Assembly: GCF_000014585.1 (NCBI RefSeq)
Contig: NC_008319.1
Span: 434,001 to 498,000, forward strand
DNA from: Synechococcus sp. CC9311
GTDB lineage: Bacteria; Cyanobacteriota; Cyanobacteriia; PCC-6307; Cyanobiaceae
Direction: 5' to 3'
DNA length: 64,000 nucleotides
This document shows positions 38,850 to 51,734 of the stretch, piece by piece; position 1 is the stretch's first letter; the number at the start of each line of letters is the position of its first letter. The position numbers and the translations under genes were made by a program. The notes below the pieces were generated by a model that saw nothing but the letters and a program-made list of their open reading frames with translations, did no database searches and was not told the origin of the DNA.

Positions 38850-39809
38850 GTGACGGGAATCGGATTTGGGACTTGGGCATGGGGCAACCAACTGCTGTGG
38901 GGTTACCAGCCGGAGCGCGACGATCCCGATCTTGCCGCCACGCTGAGTGCAGCTGTTCAAGGCGGACTGTCTCTTGTGGACACCGCCGATTCCTACGGCA
39001 CAGGGCGTCTCAATGGGCGTAGCGAACTGTTGCTGGGTCAGTTTCTCCGCGCCATGAAGCCGGCTCAGTCCCAACAGCTCAAGGTGGCAACCAAGCTCGC
39101 TCCATTCCCTTGGCGGTTGGGGCGCGGTGGCTTTAAGCGTGCATTTGTTGCCAGTAAAAAGCGTTTGGGAGGGCATTTGGATCGAATCCAATTGCACTGG
39201 AGCACTGCTCGGTATGCCCCTTGGCAAGAATTGCCTTTGCTTGATGGGCTTGGTGACCTTGTTGAGCAAGGTTTGGTGCCAGAACTTGGCTTGTCCAACG
39301 TGGGACCGAAGCGTCTTCGCTTCCTTCATGGGCATCTTTTGACCAGAGGGATCCGCCTTCAAAGCGTTCAAGTTCAGCTCTCTCTGCTTGCACCTGAACC
39401 GGTCCTCAATGGCCAGTTGGCGCAAGTGTGCCAGGAGCTTGGTGTTGAGTTGTTGGCCTATAGCCCCTTGGCTCTTGGCGTTTTGGCGATTCCCCCGGGA
39501 GTGCAGGGCACCAGCTCAACAGTGCTGCGTTCAAGGTTGTTTCAGCGTTTGCTGCCAGCAAGTGAGGACTTGCGCTCAGTGATGGTTGAGATCGCATCAC
39601 AACGACGCGCCTCGATGGCACAAGTTGCTTTGAATTGGTGCCGGGCCCATGGAGCTTGCCCGATTCCTGGACTAAGGCGCCCAACTCAAGCCCATGATGC
39701 GGCCAAGGCTTTGCGTTGGTCGCTAAGTGCTACAGAAAGGCAAGCGTTGGATCAACTCAGTCAACGAACATTGGCACGCATGCCAGCTAATCCGTTTCAG
39801 AGTGCTTGA
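38850..39809 (+). CDS. Aldo/keto reductase
   Basis: 319 residues from GTG 38850. The AKR catalytic tetrad is visible: Asp and Tyr in LVDTADSYGTG, Lys in VATKLAPFPW, and His in IQLHWS. GLSNVGPKRL and the C-terminal IPGLRRPTQAHDAA (NADPH-binding) follow. Substrate unknown. Its last 13 bases overlap the convergent hypothetical gene. Confidence 0.9.
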   Translation: MTGIGFGTWAWGNQLLWGYQPERDDPDLAATLSAAVQGGLSLVDTADSYGTGRLNGRSELLLGQFLRAMKPAQSQQLKVATKLAPFPWRLGRGGFKRAFVASKKRLGGHLDRIQLHWSTARYAPWQELPLLDGLGDLVEQGLVPELGLSNVGPKRLRFLHGHLLTRGIRLQSVQVQLSLLAPEPVLNGQLAQVCQELGVELLAYSPLALGVLAIPPGVQGTSSTVLRSRLFQRLLPASEDLRSVMVEIASQRRASMAQVALNWCRAHGACPIPGLRRPTQAHDAAKALRWSLSATERQALDQLSQRTLARMPANPFQSA

Positions 39810-40423
39810 TCAGCAGGATCTGGATCTGGACTCACTACCACAGGCAAGGATGATGGTTTGCCTTGAAATGGAATGACCTTTACCGGGGATGGATTGGAAC
39901 TTTCTTCTTGGGCTTTGGATTGTTCGCAGGCATTCAAAGCTTCTTGAAGCAGGGAATCGAATGTGGCCCCTGGTAAACGATGCCTGGCGATCTCGAGAAA
40001 TGTTCTCGGTAGCGACTCTCCCGCTGCACTTAGGACTGCTGGGTTTTCACGGCGCTGTTGTTGCTCGTCTTCAATCGCACGAAGAAAGCGATGGGTCACA
40101 TCCCGCTTGGTACAAGCTTTGATCAGGGTGTCGCGGTCGGCAATCGGCTGATCAGCAATCTCTTCAAGTTCGACAATCCTGCGCTCGAGGCTTTCAAGAA
40201 CTTCGGAAGCTTCTTTTGTAATGTTTGCGAGCTGACCGTCCGAGAGGAACGGCATGTCTGCAACAAAAACTTTCCCGTGATCTTTGAGGGCTAAAAACGT
40301 AGGCCTGGGTCCTTGCCGATGGCCTGAAGCGCGGTCATAACTTCCACCAAGAGGTCTGCGCGGAGGCGTAGGACCAGCAGAAGATCGTCTACGAGTCGTT
40401 CTTTGAATTCTATCGAAAGCCAT
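39797..40423 (-). CDS. Conserved hypothetical protein
   Basis: 208 residues. The N-terminus is basic (FDRIQRTTRRRSSAGPTPPRR), and the middle is helical with coiled-coil character (NITKEASEVLESLERRIVELEEI, about 66-88). The C-terminus is Pro/Ser-rich. No recognised domain. Probably a picocyanobacterial conserved protein; function unknown. Confidence 0.65.
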   Translation of the reverse strand: MAFDRIQRTTRRRSSAGPTPPRRPLGGSYDRASGHRQGPRPTFLALKDHGKVFVADMPFLSDGQLANITKEASEVLESLERRIVELEEIADQPIADRDTLIKACTKRDVTHRFLRAIEDEQQQRRENPAVLSAAGESLPRTFLEIARHRLPGATFDSLLQEALNACEQSKAQEESSNPSPVKVIPFQGKPSSLPVVVSPDPDPADQAL

Positions 40424-40561
40424 TTCTAGTTAAAGATTTAACGCTCTACTTGCGGCGAGTGCCGAAGTTCCATAACAACATTAACGATTAAAACCCCAAA
40501 GAGGTTTGAGAGTCCAGCCAGTTTCAGGAGCTGACTCAATCCATTGAGTAGGGAGCAGATC

Positions 40562-41602
40562 TCATGCTGGGAGTCCCAACACAGACCCCTTCCCATCTCC
40601 GCCTGATGAAGCTTCGATACGTCCGATAGTCCAGGCCTGCATCCCTTCCGATTCGCATGCTTTCTCGGCGATGGAAACCCCTTCTTCCGGGACGATCAGG
40701 CAGTAGCCAATCCCGAGATTAAACGTGTGCCACAGGTCCCGTTCGGGGATGTCGCCGTGGGACTGAAGCCAGTCATAGATAGCCGGGCGTGTCCAGCTTG
40801 AGGGGGTCACGATTGCTTGTAGGCCCTCTGGAAGGCAGCGAGGCAGGTTTTCAGGTAGCCCTCCTCCGGTGATGTGAGCCATTCCATGAATCGGAGTTCC
40901 TGTTTCGAGCAGGGTTTTCACAAGGCGCCCATAGAGCTGTGTGGGGGTGAGCAAGGACTCGATCAGAGGTTGATTGCTGGGGCCGAATGTGGTTTCAGCA
41001 TTGGCGCCAGCGTGTGTCAGAACCCTGCGCACCAGGCTGAAGCCATTGCTGTGAATTCCGCTGCTGGCGATACCCAAAATGCGATCGCCCGCGCGGATCT
41101 GCCGACCGTCGATGAGTTGCTCCTCCTCGACAACGGCCACGCAGAAGCCGGCTAGGTCGTAACGCCCTGATGGATAGAACCCAGGCATTTCAGCGGTTTC
41201 GCCACCCAATAAAGCGCATCCACTTCCGCGACATCCCTCGGCAATGCCCTCCACCACAGTGGCCATGGCCTCAGGGCTCAGGGCTCCAGTGGCCATGTAG
41301 TCGAGGAAAAAGAGGGGTTCAGCCCCACTGGTGATCACATCGTTGACACACATGGCCACGAGGTCGATCCCCACGTTGTGATGGCCGCCATGGTCTTGAG
41401 CGAGTTCAAGCTTGGTGCCAACGCCATCGGTCCCTGATACGAGCAGAGGTTTCTTCAGGCCTGCCGGAAGGCGCATCAAGCCGCCAAAACCACCGAGTCC
41501 GCCCACGACCTCTGGTCGGTGTGTTGCTTCTACGCTCTTGCGGATTCTGTTGACGAAGGCGCGCCCCGCCTCAACATCGACCCCAGCGGTTTTGTAGTCC
41601 AT
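40562..41602 (-). CDS. purM: Phosphoribosylformylglycinamidine cyclo-ligase
   Basis: 346 residues. [14 protein letters not shown] at the N-terminus, [39 protein letters not shown] and [13 protein letters not shown] are hallmark PurM blocks. Catalyses AIR formation in purine synthesis. Stand-alone; no other pur gene is adjacent. Confidence 0.97.
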   Translation of the reverse strand: MDYKTAGVDVEAGRAFVNRIRKSVEATHRPEVVGGLGGFGGLMRLPAGLKKPLLVSGTDGVGTKLELAQDHGGHHNVGIDLVAMCVNDVITSGAEPLFFLDYMATGALSPEAMATVVEGIAEGCRGSGCALLGGETAEMPGFYPSGRYDLAGFCVAVVEEEQLIDGRQIRAGDRILGIASSGIHSNGFSLVRRVLTHAGANAETTFGPSNQPLIESLLTPTQLYGRLVKTLLETGTPIHGMAHITGGGLPENLPRCLPEGLQAIVTPSSWTRPAIYDWLQSHGDIPERDLWHTFNLGIGYCLIVPEEGVSIAEKACESEGMQAWTIGRIEASSGGDGKGSVLGLPA

Positions 41603-41943
41603 TTAAGAATGCCTCACTTCAATGATCCTCCTCTTTCGCGGCTCGTGGTGTGCCTGATAAGGGATCGTCTGAGGGTGTGATGAGTTTGGCTTGTTGCTGG
41701 GATCAGGTTCCCTAATGCGTTGTCCCGTTAATTGCGTCGCTTAGCCCTGTGCGGGTGTGAGATCTCAGGGTTGTGTCAATCATCTCGACCAATGGAGCTG
41801 TTCAAAAGTGCCTAAACAAGATTGAAAAAGGTTTTTAGCTTGCGGAAACCTTGAATTGAGAGATCATTCGGACGAGACAATCCATTACCAATTCCGCATG
41901 TTCGGAGATTGGTCGCTGTCTCAAGGCTGAATGATCGATTTGT
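41603..41943. other. Intergenic region between divergent purM and rlpA
   Basis: 341 bases expected to carry both promoters. A short 7-bp inverted repeat (AAGGTTT/AAACCTT at 41828-41852) is present but has a long loop. I see no gene, tRNA or convincing regulatory motif. Confidence 0.55.
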
Positions 41944-42453
41944 ATGCACCGATCTTTCCCTTTCGCGAGTCTCGCCACCGGGCTTTTTGCTACGGGTTGT
42001 GCATTATTTCCGGTTTTGGCACGTGATGTTGCCACCACTGAGTTTTATGACCCTTTCGAGCCCCTAGTTCCAGAGTCCGTTCAGGCCTCCACACCGACTG
42101 CTCCGGCGGTTGCTCCCCCCCCTATTGAGGTTCCACCAAATCCTCCCAAAACGATGGTGGTCTCAACCTCAACGGGCGAAGCCAGCTGGTATGGGCCTGG
42201 CTTTTTTGGAAACCGCACCGCAAATGGAGAGGTTTTTAGGCCTGGAACCATGACTGCGGCGCATCGAACCTTGCCCTTCGGAACCAAGGTGAAGGTCACG
42301 AATCTCAGAAATGGAAAAGAAACGATTGTCCGCATTAATGACAGAGGGCCGTTCAGCGGTCACCGGGTAATCGATATTGCTCATGGTGCTGCTCATCACC
42401 TTGGTTTGGTGTCAAGTGGAATTGCTCAAGTGCGCCTCGAGGTACTGCGCTGA
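41944..42453 (+). CDS. rlpA: RlpA-like double-psi beta-barrel septal ring protein
   Basis: 169 residues with an N-terminal signal (FPFASLATGLFATGCALFPVLA), a Pro-rich linker, then the RlpA domain: GEASWYGPGFFGNRTANGE, AAHRTLPFGTKVKVTNLRNGK, VRINDRGPFSGHRVIDIAHGAA with the catalytic Asp in NDRGPF. RlpA proteins are lytic transglycosylases acting on peptide-stripped glycan. No SPOR domain. Its stop overlaps the inferred panC start (CTGA). Confidence 0.9.
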   Translation: MHRSFPFASLATGLFATGCALFPVLARDVATTEFYDPFEPLVPESVQASTPTAPAVAPPPIEVPPNPPKTMVVSTSTGEASWYGPGFFGNRTANGEVFRPGTMTAAHRTLPFGTKVKVTNLRNGKETIVRINDRGPFSGHRVIDIAHGAAHHLGLVSSGIAQVRLEVLR

Positions 42454-44000
42454 GCATTCAGGTTCTTCGCTCTCTGCACGACCTTCAACGCTGGCGACAC
42501 GCATCTGAGGCCAGCGTGCATTTTGTCCCAACCATGGGGGGGCTTCACCATGGTCACGCAAGTTTGATCTCAGCCGCCTCCTGCCATAAGTCAGGTGATG
42601 TTGAGACTTTGGTCAGCGTGTTTGTGAATCCCTTGCAGTTCGGTCCGAATGAGGATTTTGCTCGCTATCCACGCACCTTTGAAGCTGACTGTGAACTAGC
42701 AGAGCTGTCTGGTGCTTCCGCAATCTGGTGTCCAGACGAGTCGCAGATTTACCCCGGTGGCTCGGCTGAATCATGGCGGATCCAGGCGCCGAAATCGTTG
42801 CAGTCACGATTGTGCGGATCCACGAGGCCTGGCCATTTCGATGGTGTGGTCACGGTGGTCTGCCGTCTTTTGGCATTAGCAAAGCCGCATCAGTTGTTTC
42901 TGGGTGAAAAGGATTGGCAGCAACTCACCATTCTTCGCCGAATGGTGTTGGACCTTGGCTTGGCCGTCCGGGTGCGCGGTGTGCCCACTGTGCGAGATGG
43001 TGATGGTCTGGCCAGCAGTTCACGAAACAGATATCTGAATGCTCAGCAGCGGCAGCAAGGGGTGCTGTTTGCCCAGGTTTTAAGCGATGCGAGGTCTGCT
43101 TGCTTGCATGGCGGTACAGCATTGAAGCCTGGTGAGGTGAAGCGTCGTCTGGAAGAGGTTGGCCTCAGTGTCGAGTACGTGGACGTTGTTGATCCCTGGT
43201 TTCTGCAGCCTTCCAAGTCCAATCAGTCATCACTTACCTTGCTCGCAGCTGCTGTTCGTTGTGGCAGCACCCGCCTGATCGACCATGCTTTTTTAATGAC
43301 GCGTTCTCCCCTTGTTGCGATTGACGGTCCTGCTGGTGCTGGCAAAAGCACGGTGACCAGAGCCTTTGCGGAGCGGCTCGGGCTTGTGTACCTGGATACG
43401 GGAGCGATGTACCGGGCCGTGACTTGGTTGGTTCTGGAACAGGGGGGTGATCCTGGTGATTCTGAGGCTGTGGACCTTGTGTTGAACGATCTCAAGGTGG
43501 AGCTTGAGCCCTTGCAGCAAGGCGTGCAGGTGGTGCGTGTGAATGGCCACGAGGTCACCGACGCGATTCGTGATCCGCGCGTGACGGCGTCTGTATCAGC
43601 TGTCGCGTCTCATGCTTGCGTCCGTGCTGCCATGACGGCCCAGCAGCAGCGCATGGGCAAGGCAGGCGGTCTCGTCGCTGAGGGCCGTGACATTGGCACT
43701 GCTGTTTTTCCAGATGCAGAGCTCAAAGTTTTCCTGACTGCGACTCCAAAAGAGAGAGCCCGACGCCGTGCTCTCGATTTAGAAGCAAGAGGACACGAGG
43801 TGCCAGCTCTCCCTGAGCTGGAAGCACAGATTGTGGAACGCGATCGCCTTGACAGCACCCGTGAGGTGGCGCCTCTGCTTCAGGCGGATGATGCTATTGA
43901 GCTGATCAGTGATGGGATGAGCATCGACCAGGTGATTGATGCGCTGGAAGATCTATTCCGTCGTCGCGTAGGCGAAGAGGTTTGGCCAACACCCGTCTAA
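42450..44000 (+). CDS. panC/cmk: Bifunctional pantoate-beta-alanine ligase / cytidylate kinase (inferred CTG start)
   Basis: About 516 residues. PanC half: HFVPTMGGLHHGHASLI, VFVNPLQFGPNEDFARYPRT, FLGEKDWQQLTILRRM; CMP-kinase half from about residue 285: IDGPAGAGKSTVTRAFAERLGLVYLDTGAMYRAVTW and EGRDIGTAVFPDA. The fusion is known in cyanobacteria. The first ordinary start, GTG 42516, cuts off the conserved IQVLRSLHDLQRWR helix. A CTG at 42450 overlaps the rlpA stop as CTGA and has GAGGT six bases before it; ATT 42456 is another option. Confidence 0.92.
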   Translation: MSIQVLRSLHDLQRWRHASEASVHFVPTMGGLHHGHASLISAASCHKSGDVETLVSVFVNPLQFGPNEDFARYPRTFEADCELAELSGASAIWCPDESQIYPGGSAESWRIQAPKSLQSRLCGSTRPGHFDGVVTVVCRLLALAKPHQLFLGEKDWQQLTILRRMVLDLGLAVRVRGVPTVRDGDGLASSSRNRYLNAQQRQQGVLFAQVLSDARSACLHGGTALKPGEVKRRLEEVGLSVEYVDVVDPWFLQPSKSNQSSLTLLAAAVRCGSTRLIDHAFLMTRSPLVAIDGPAGAGKSTVTRAFAERLGLVYLDTGAMYRAVTWLVLEQGGDPGDSEAVDLVLNDLKVELEPLQQGVQVVRVNGHEVTDAIRDPRVTASVSAVASHACVRAAMTAQQQRMGKAGGLVAEGRDIGTAVFPDAELKVFLTATPKERARRRALDLEARGHEVPALPELEAQIVERDRLDSTREVAPLLQADDAIELISDGMSIDQVIDALEDLFRRRVGEEVWPTPV

Positions 44001-44013
44001 CTCCGTCTAACTG

Positions 44014-44502
44014 TTAGCGCTTAGTGGCTGGAGCCAAGAGGTCTTCAAGAAGTCCTGCGCAAGCATCCTCGAGAAGATCGAGCACATGCTCGAAGCCTTG
44101 CTCACCTCCGTAATAGGGATCTGGAACCTCAAGAGTGTCTGCCCGACGTGCATGGCTCAGCATCAAGCGAATGTTGACTGTGCTTCGCTGGCCGAATTCT
44201 TTGGCCATGCTGCTTACGTTGTGCAGATTGTCTTGGTCCATGGCGAGGATGTGATCAAAACTGTCGAAGTCGCCGCGTTCGAGTTGGCGCGCGCGACTAG
44301 GCAGATGAATCCCGCGTTGTGTGGCGGCTGCTTGCATGCGCCGATCGGCTGGATTCCCTACATGCCAGCCCCCTGTACCAGCGGAATCAACCAGGAACTG
44401 GTCCATGAGCTGTCGCTGCTCGATGAGGTGAAGAAACACACCTTCAGCGGCTGGTGAACGGCAGATATTTCCGAGACAGACAAACAGCACCTTTGTTGTC
44501 AT
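44014..44502 (-). CDS. Low-molecular-weight protein-tyrosine-phosphatase
   Basis: 162 residues. P-loop VCLGNICRSPAAEG (CX5R with nucleophilic Cys near residue 9) and the general-acid loop VPDPYYGG near the C-terminus. Dephosphorylates phosphotyrosine or phosphoarginine. Its ATG overlaps the rpcF stop by 4 bases, so it may be the last gene of the rpc lyase operon. Confidence 0.93.
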   Translation of the reverse strand: MTTKVLFVCLGNICRSPAAEGVFLHLIEQRQLMDQFLVDSAGTGGWHVGNPADRRMQAAATQRGIHLPSRARQLERGDFDSFDHILAMDQDNLHNVSSMAKEFGQRSTVNIRLMLSHARRADTLEVPDPYYGGEQGFEHVLDLLEDACAGLLEDLLAPATKR

Positions 44503-45128
44503 GAGGGATTCAAGCGCTGTAAAGCAAGGGTGGCGCGCAGGCGAATCACCTTAATGGACTCAGAATTGGAGCTAAGTTGTTTTAAACCCAAGATGCATAG
44601 ATTTTTATATGTAGAATTGTACTTGAGTAAGTGCAGTTCAATTCCGAAGATTGCTGAATAGCGCACAACCCATTCATCGTCTTTAATGGCTGCGAGTAGT
44701 GCTAATAGACAGCGATTGAGCTTTGAACTGTCTTCGGGGTAAATGAGATTTAGCTCTGCCAGGCCACGAGCGGCCGAGCGCCGCACACTCGGTGCAATAT
44801 CTGTGGCTAAAGCATGTTCAAGTAAGTCGAGGCTTCTAGGGTCACGAATCGATGCCAGGGCTCGTACAACCCAGGCACGTGAACCATAATTTTTTTCGTC
44901 AAGGCTAACTAATAGTGAGGGCACAGCCTGGCTGCCAAGTTCGATTAATCCAGCAGTTGCAACTGATGCAACTGCTGGATTGTTAAATCCCAGCACCTCA
45001 ATCAGTGTTGAAATTGCTTCAATCGTACGGAGATTGCATAGGTTTTTGGTGGCTCGAATTAATTCAGGTGTTGTTTTAGCCGCTTGAAGATCAGCGATCG
45101 CTCCTTCTAGTGGAGAGACATTTGTCAC
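44499..45128 (-). CDS. rpcF: Phycocyanobilin/phycobilin lyase subunit RpcF (HEAT-repeat)
   Basis: 209 residues of HEAT-like repeats (VASVATAGLIELGSQAVPSLLVSL, SRAWVVRALASIRDPRSLDLL, VRRSAARGLAELN), matching CpcF/RpcF, which with RpcE attaches a bilin to the alpha-84 Cys of phycocyanin. Overlaps rpcE by 4 bases (ATGA). Separate E and F genes, rather than an RpcG fusion, suggest no PUB on phycocyanin. Confidence 0.85.
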   Translation of the reverse strand: MTNVSPLEGAIADLQAAKTTPELIRATKNLCNLRTIEAISTLIEVLGFNNPAVASVATAGLIELGSQAVPSLLVSLDEKNYGSRAWVVRALASIRDPRSLDLLEHALATDIAPSVRRSAARGLAELNLIYPEDSSKLNRCLLALLAAIKDDEWVVRYSAIFGIELHLLKYNSTYKNLCILGLKQLSSNSESIKVIRLRATLALQRLNPS

Positions 45129-45922
45129 AAGAGTGCGTCCATTGCATCGAGGACGGATATATCTTCGCTTTTTTCTGCAAGGCCACGTAAAGCTACGAGT
45201 TTGAGACTGTTTTCAATGGCTGCTGCTTGAATTGCAGGCAGCGCAGGCATCCAGCCTGTTGCGCCTAGATCCAAAAGAACACCCCTGCGAATCAGTGGAT
45301 CATCATGTTGTAAAAGCTCAATTAAAGGAGGTGCCCATGCCTGATCATCGGTGAGTAGAAGTAAGGCTCGACAAGCTGAAGCTCGTATGAGCGGACGAGA
45401 ATGTTTCGTGAAAGGCTTAATCATGCTTATCACGCTGCGTGAGGCTACCCCAATCGCCCCTAATGCCTCTAATACAGATTCGTAAGGTTCTTTTAGCTTG
45501 GTAGATCCTGATTGTATTTGTTCTACTTCGTCTGTGCTTCCAGATAACAACTTGCAGAGATCTGGAACAGCATCTTTTGCTTGAATCATTCCTAAACTTC
45601 TTGCTGACTCTTCACGGATTGAGTAGTCGTTTTTCTTCAGGAGTCTTCTGAGGTCTTCTTCAGCACTTCTTTCTTGAAGGATTCCTAGGGCTCTGATTGC
45701 ATTCAGTGCAACAGCGCGACGTTCCTTATTTATAGGATTGCTATGGAGAGGATCTAACGCTGCCAGTAGCAGAGGTAATGTTTCCGGATGACGGCTGCGC
45801 ATCCGCCCGACCCACCAAGCCGCATAATATTGGTCAGACAAGTCTTCTGTCTGGCGTAAATTGACAATAACTTGCTCTTCTGTGAGAGGCGGTTTGAGGT
45901 TCTCAGGTGAAGGATCCTTCAT
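45125..45922 (-). CDS. rpcE: Phycobilin lyase subunit RpcE (HEAT-repeat)
   Basis: 265 residues from ATG 45922 (MKDPSPENLKPPLTEEQVIVNLRQTED). LSDQYYAAWWVGRMRSRHPE and NDYSIREESARSLGMIQAKDAVPDL are CpcE-like, with EZ-HEAT repeats. Partner of RpcF for RpcA Cys84. One base separates its start from the rpcT stop; the longer frame upstream lies inside rpcT and is rejected. Confidence 0.87.
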   Translation of the reverse strand: MKDPSPENLKPPLTEEQVIVNLRQTEDLSDQYYAAWWVGRMRSRHPETLPLLLAALDPLHSNPINKERRAVALNAIRALGILQERSAEEDLRRLLKKNDYSIREESARSLGMIQAKDAVPDLCKLLSGSTDEVEQIQSGSTKLKEPYESVLEALGAIGVASRSVISMIKPFTKHSRPLIRASACRALLLLTDDQAWAPPLIELLQHDDPLIRRGVLLDLGATGWMPALPAIQAAAIENSLKLVALRGLAEKSEDISVLDAMDALL

Positions 45923-45923
45923 T

Positions 45924-46514
45924 TCATAACCACTTTTCAGGAATGTTTTCAGCCCAGTTGCTGATGCGCTGAAAGTGGAATTCACCAGCAATAGATCCCC
46001 AGCATCGTTCGTGTGTTTGAGGGTCATGTCCACGATCCAATGTGGTAAGTTCATCGCCCTCAAGGTGAAAGCTGCTTACTAAATAGGTCTCTTTCCCATT
46101 GCGATGCACAATGCAGCGGCATCCAGGCTCAAGTTCGCCAAAAAATCCATTGTCTAATTGACGTACTTGATAATGGCAATGATCTAGAAGAATTAGGTCT
46201 TCCTCTTTAATGGTTTTTCGTTGCTCATCATCAAATGTGGCACTTGAGAAGTTTTCTGGCGCTTTAAACGTATGATTCCAAAGTTTGATGATTCCCGAAG
46301 TAACTTCTTCTGCACGAATTACCCTAAGTCTGTAGGGATGCTTAGGATCGACTGCATAGGTTTGCTCGAGAAGGATTGAACCTGGCTGCAGATGCTCAAT
46401 TGGCTTATAGCGTAAAAAAATATGTGCGAATAATGGAGGGTTGTCAAATGCCTGTTTCTGGTTACTGTATTCACCACAAAGATTCTTAAGAAAATTTCCA
46501 ATCGTTGCTGTCAT
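45924..46514 (-). CDS. rpcT: CpcT/RpcT-type phycobiliprotein lyase
   Basis: 196 residues. NPPLFAHIFLRYKPI, EQTYAVDPKHPYRLRVIRA, ELEPGCRCIVHRNGKETYLVSSFHL and LDRGHDPQTHERCWGSIAGEFHFQR follow the T-type lyase (CpcT) pattern; CpcT attaches the bilin at phycocyanin beta Cys153. It lies just after rpcBA and its terminator, first of the lyase operon rpcT-rpcE-rpcF. Confidence 0.85.
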   Translation of the reverse strand: MTATIGNFLKNLCGEYSNQKQAFDNPPLFAHIFLRYKPIEHLQPGSILLEQTYAVDPKHPYRLRVIRAEEVTSGIIKLWNHTFKAPENFSSATFDDEQRKTIKEEDLILLDHCHYQVRQLDNGFFGELEPGCRCIVHRNGKETYLVSSFHLEGDELTTLDRGHDPQTHERCWGSIAGEFHFQRISNWAENIPEKWL

Positions 46515-46541
46515 TTAGGCAGTTTTCTCCTTGTGACATTG

Positions 46542-46567
46542 AAAAAGCCCCCGTTATAAGGGGGCTT
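46542..46567 (-). terminator. Rho-independent terminator after rpcBA
   Basis: On the minus strand AAGCCCCC, a 7-base loop, GGGGGCTT, then a short U-run. It lies 38 bases beyond the rpcA stop and so ends, or partly ends, the rpcBA transcript before rpcT. Confidence 0.85.
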
Positions 46568-46604
46568 GAATGCATTGACTAATCTGATCCTTGTTTAGAT
46601 AGGA

Positions 46605-47093
46605 TCAGGTCAGTGCATTAATTGCATAATTGATGTAGCTATTGGCTTCGGTTGCAGCATCGCCTGATAGGCCATGGTTGCTTTGAATATGCTTAAGAGC
46701 CTCTACATACCAAGAAGGGGAAAGCTCAAAAGTGCGGTTGATCTCGTCAAGACCAGCGATTAGGTAGTCGTCCATCGGTCCTGTACCACCGGCGACTAAG
46801 CAATAGGTGATCATTCTCAAGTAATAGCCGATATCACGAGAGCACTTAGCTTTCCCTTCAGAAGTGGCTGAGTAGTTCGGACCCTCCATCTGAGTGGTGT
46901 AAGGGAACTTGGTGTAAACAGCCTGGGTGGCACTGCTGACCAAAGCATCAGCCTTTGCGGTGAGACCTTTGGCGGCATCAAGGCTGGCTTTGGCACGATT
47001 GAAACGCCCAGAAGCTGCTTGGACTTCTGTGTTGCTCAGGAAACGTCCTTGTGAGTCGGCGGCTGCAACCGCTTCGGTAAGTGGGGTTTTCAT
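46605..47093 (-). CDS. rpcA: R-phycocyanin alpha subunit
   Basis: 162 residues, family length. Bilin Cys84 in [36 protein letters not shown], with the usual phycocyanin alpha N-terminus ([20 protein letters not shown]). Forms alpha-beta hexamers in the core-proximal rod discs. Cotranscribed with rpcB 41 bases upstream. Confidence 0.96.
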   Translation of the reverse strand: MKTPLTEAVAAADSQGRFLSNTEVQAASGRFNRAKASLDAAKGLTAKADALVSSATQAVYTKFPYTTQMEGPNYSATSEGKAKCSRDIGYYLRMITYCLVAGGTGPMDDYLIAGLDEINRTFELSPSWYVEALKHIQSNHGLSGDAATEANSYINYAINALT

Positions 47094-47133
47094 TGAGATG
47101 AAGAGGGAGGTGAAGTGGAATTAATTCGCCTGA

Positions 47134-47652
47134 TCAGGCAACGGATGCAGCAGCACGATCAAAATAAGTACCGATTTCACTACTCAGGGAAGCGCAATCG
47201 CCACTTGAAATACCAGCACTGTCATTAACGATAGAAAGTGCTGCGTCCTTCATCAGGTTCACACCAGTTGCAACAGAGGTGCCAGGTGTTCCCAATGCGA
47301 GATAGGTCTCACGAAGACCATTCAAACAACGATCTTCAAGGACAGATGCGTCACCCGTGAATGCTGAATAGGTGACATAACGCAAGATGATCTCCATGTC
47401 GCGCAGGCAAGCTGCCATACGACGGGAGGTGTATGCGTTTCCTCCGGGAGAGATCAGAGCAGGTTGTTGTGCGAAAAGCTCGCGTGCAGCATTGGCAACG
47501 ATTGTGGAGGCGTTGTTGGAAATCCGGCTCACGGCATCCAAGCGCTTATTGCTGCCGGAAACCATGGCAGCCAGAGCATCAATCTCACTGGCACTGATGA
47601 ACTGTCCCCTGGCGTCGGCCTGGGCGACAACCTTGGTGAAGGCGTCGAACAT
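47134..47652 (-). CDS. rpcB: R-phycocyanin beta subunit
   Basis: 172 residues, family length. Bilin cysteines at 82 ([19 protein letters not shown]) and 153 ([13 protein letters not shown]). Starts [18 protein letters not shown] with an AGGAG ribosome-binding site a few bases before the ATG. First gene of rpcBA. Confidence 0.96.
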   Translation of the reverse strand: MFDAFTKVVAQADARGQFISASEIDALAAMVSGSNKRLDAVSRISNNASTIVANAARELFAQQPALISPGGNAYTSRRMAACLRDMEIILRYVTYSAFTGDASVLEDRCLNGLRETYLALGTPGTSVATGVNLMKDAALSIVNDSAGISSGDCASLSSEIGTYFDRAAASVA

Positions 47653-47840
47653 TTTTTACTCCTGCGTGCAATGTCTGGTGAGGTGTCTATGCACCTGAGA
47701 GGACATCCTAAGGAAGTCCTTTCGGGTTCAGACCAATTCTCGCCAAAGGCCAAGGGCTCCCTTGGAAGCGGTTCATAATGTGTAACTCCTTATCGGTTTT
47801 GGCGGTTGGTATGGCTCACAAGTGCCCAAAAATGGGTCAC
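47653..47840 (-). promoter_or_regulatory. rpcB upstream region with imperfect hairpin at the pebB stop
   Basis: 188 bases between pebB and rpcB. It should carry the rpcBA promoter. At its distal edge an inverted repeat (AAGTGCCC...GGGTCACTT, 47820-47842) spans the pebB stop codon but lacks a U-run, so it is at best a weak terminator or stabilising hairpin for pebAB. Boxes not assigned. Confidence 0.45.
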
Positions 47841-49933
<2,093 letters not shown>

Positions 49934-49937
<4 letters not shown>

Positions 49938-50167
49938 GTTTGACTCTCTTGCGTATCTCGTTGAACTTTTAGTTGGGTGAGAATTGCATCAATCCGAGTG
50001 AGTTCAGGGTGCTCTTTGATTGTGGCATCGATTTTCTTTTGGGATAAACGAAGCTTTTTGCCAAGGCCCACAACATCATCGTAAAGTCGTTCCCTATAAG
50101 CAGTTAATTCTGTAATTGTTTCGATCAGCTCTTCAAGTGAAGGTGCCTGACTTGTTTGTTCCGTCAT
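49934..50167 (-). CDS. Small conserved hypothetical protein of the pebAB operon
   Basis: 77 residues from ATG 50167 (MTEQTSQAPSLEELIETITEL). Almost wholly helical with coiled-coil-like heptads (LTAYRERLYDDVVGLGKKLRLSQKKIDATI). Its stop overlaps the S-type lyase start (ATGA), so it is translationally coupled to cpeU-pebA-pebB. No family recognised; an assembly or regulatory partner is plausible. Confidence 0.65.
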
Positions 50168-51105
<938 letters not shown>

Positions 51106-51155
51106 TCTGGAATAAAGGCCTACTTTCTCCGCTCTCAGACACTATTCATCTTTAG

Positions 51156-51659
<504 letters not shown>

Positions 51660-51689
51660 TAGCGCGGTAACCATTCATTTTTAAGTAAA

Positions 51690-51724
51690 GAGAGGGTGGA
51701 GTTTCTTACTCCCCCTCTTTTTTT
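51690..51724 (+). terminator. Rho-independent terminator after cpeBA
   Basis: AGAGAGGGTGGAGT and ACTCCCCCTCT form a stem with one bulge around TTCTT, followed by a run of seven T. It lies 30 bases after the cpeA stop. Confidence 0.85.
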
Positions 51725-51734
51725 ATGCAAAAAT

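Noticed and set aside
41828-41852. AAGGTTT/AAACCTT inverted repeat in the purM-rlpA gap
   Set aside because: Seven-base stem with an 11-base loop and no U-run; too weak to call a terminator or operator.
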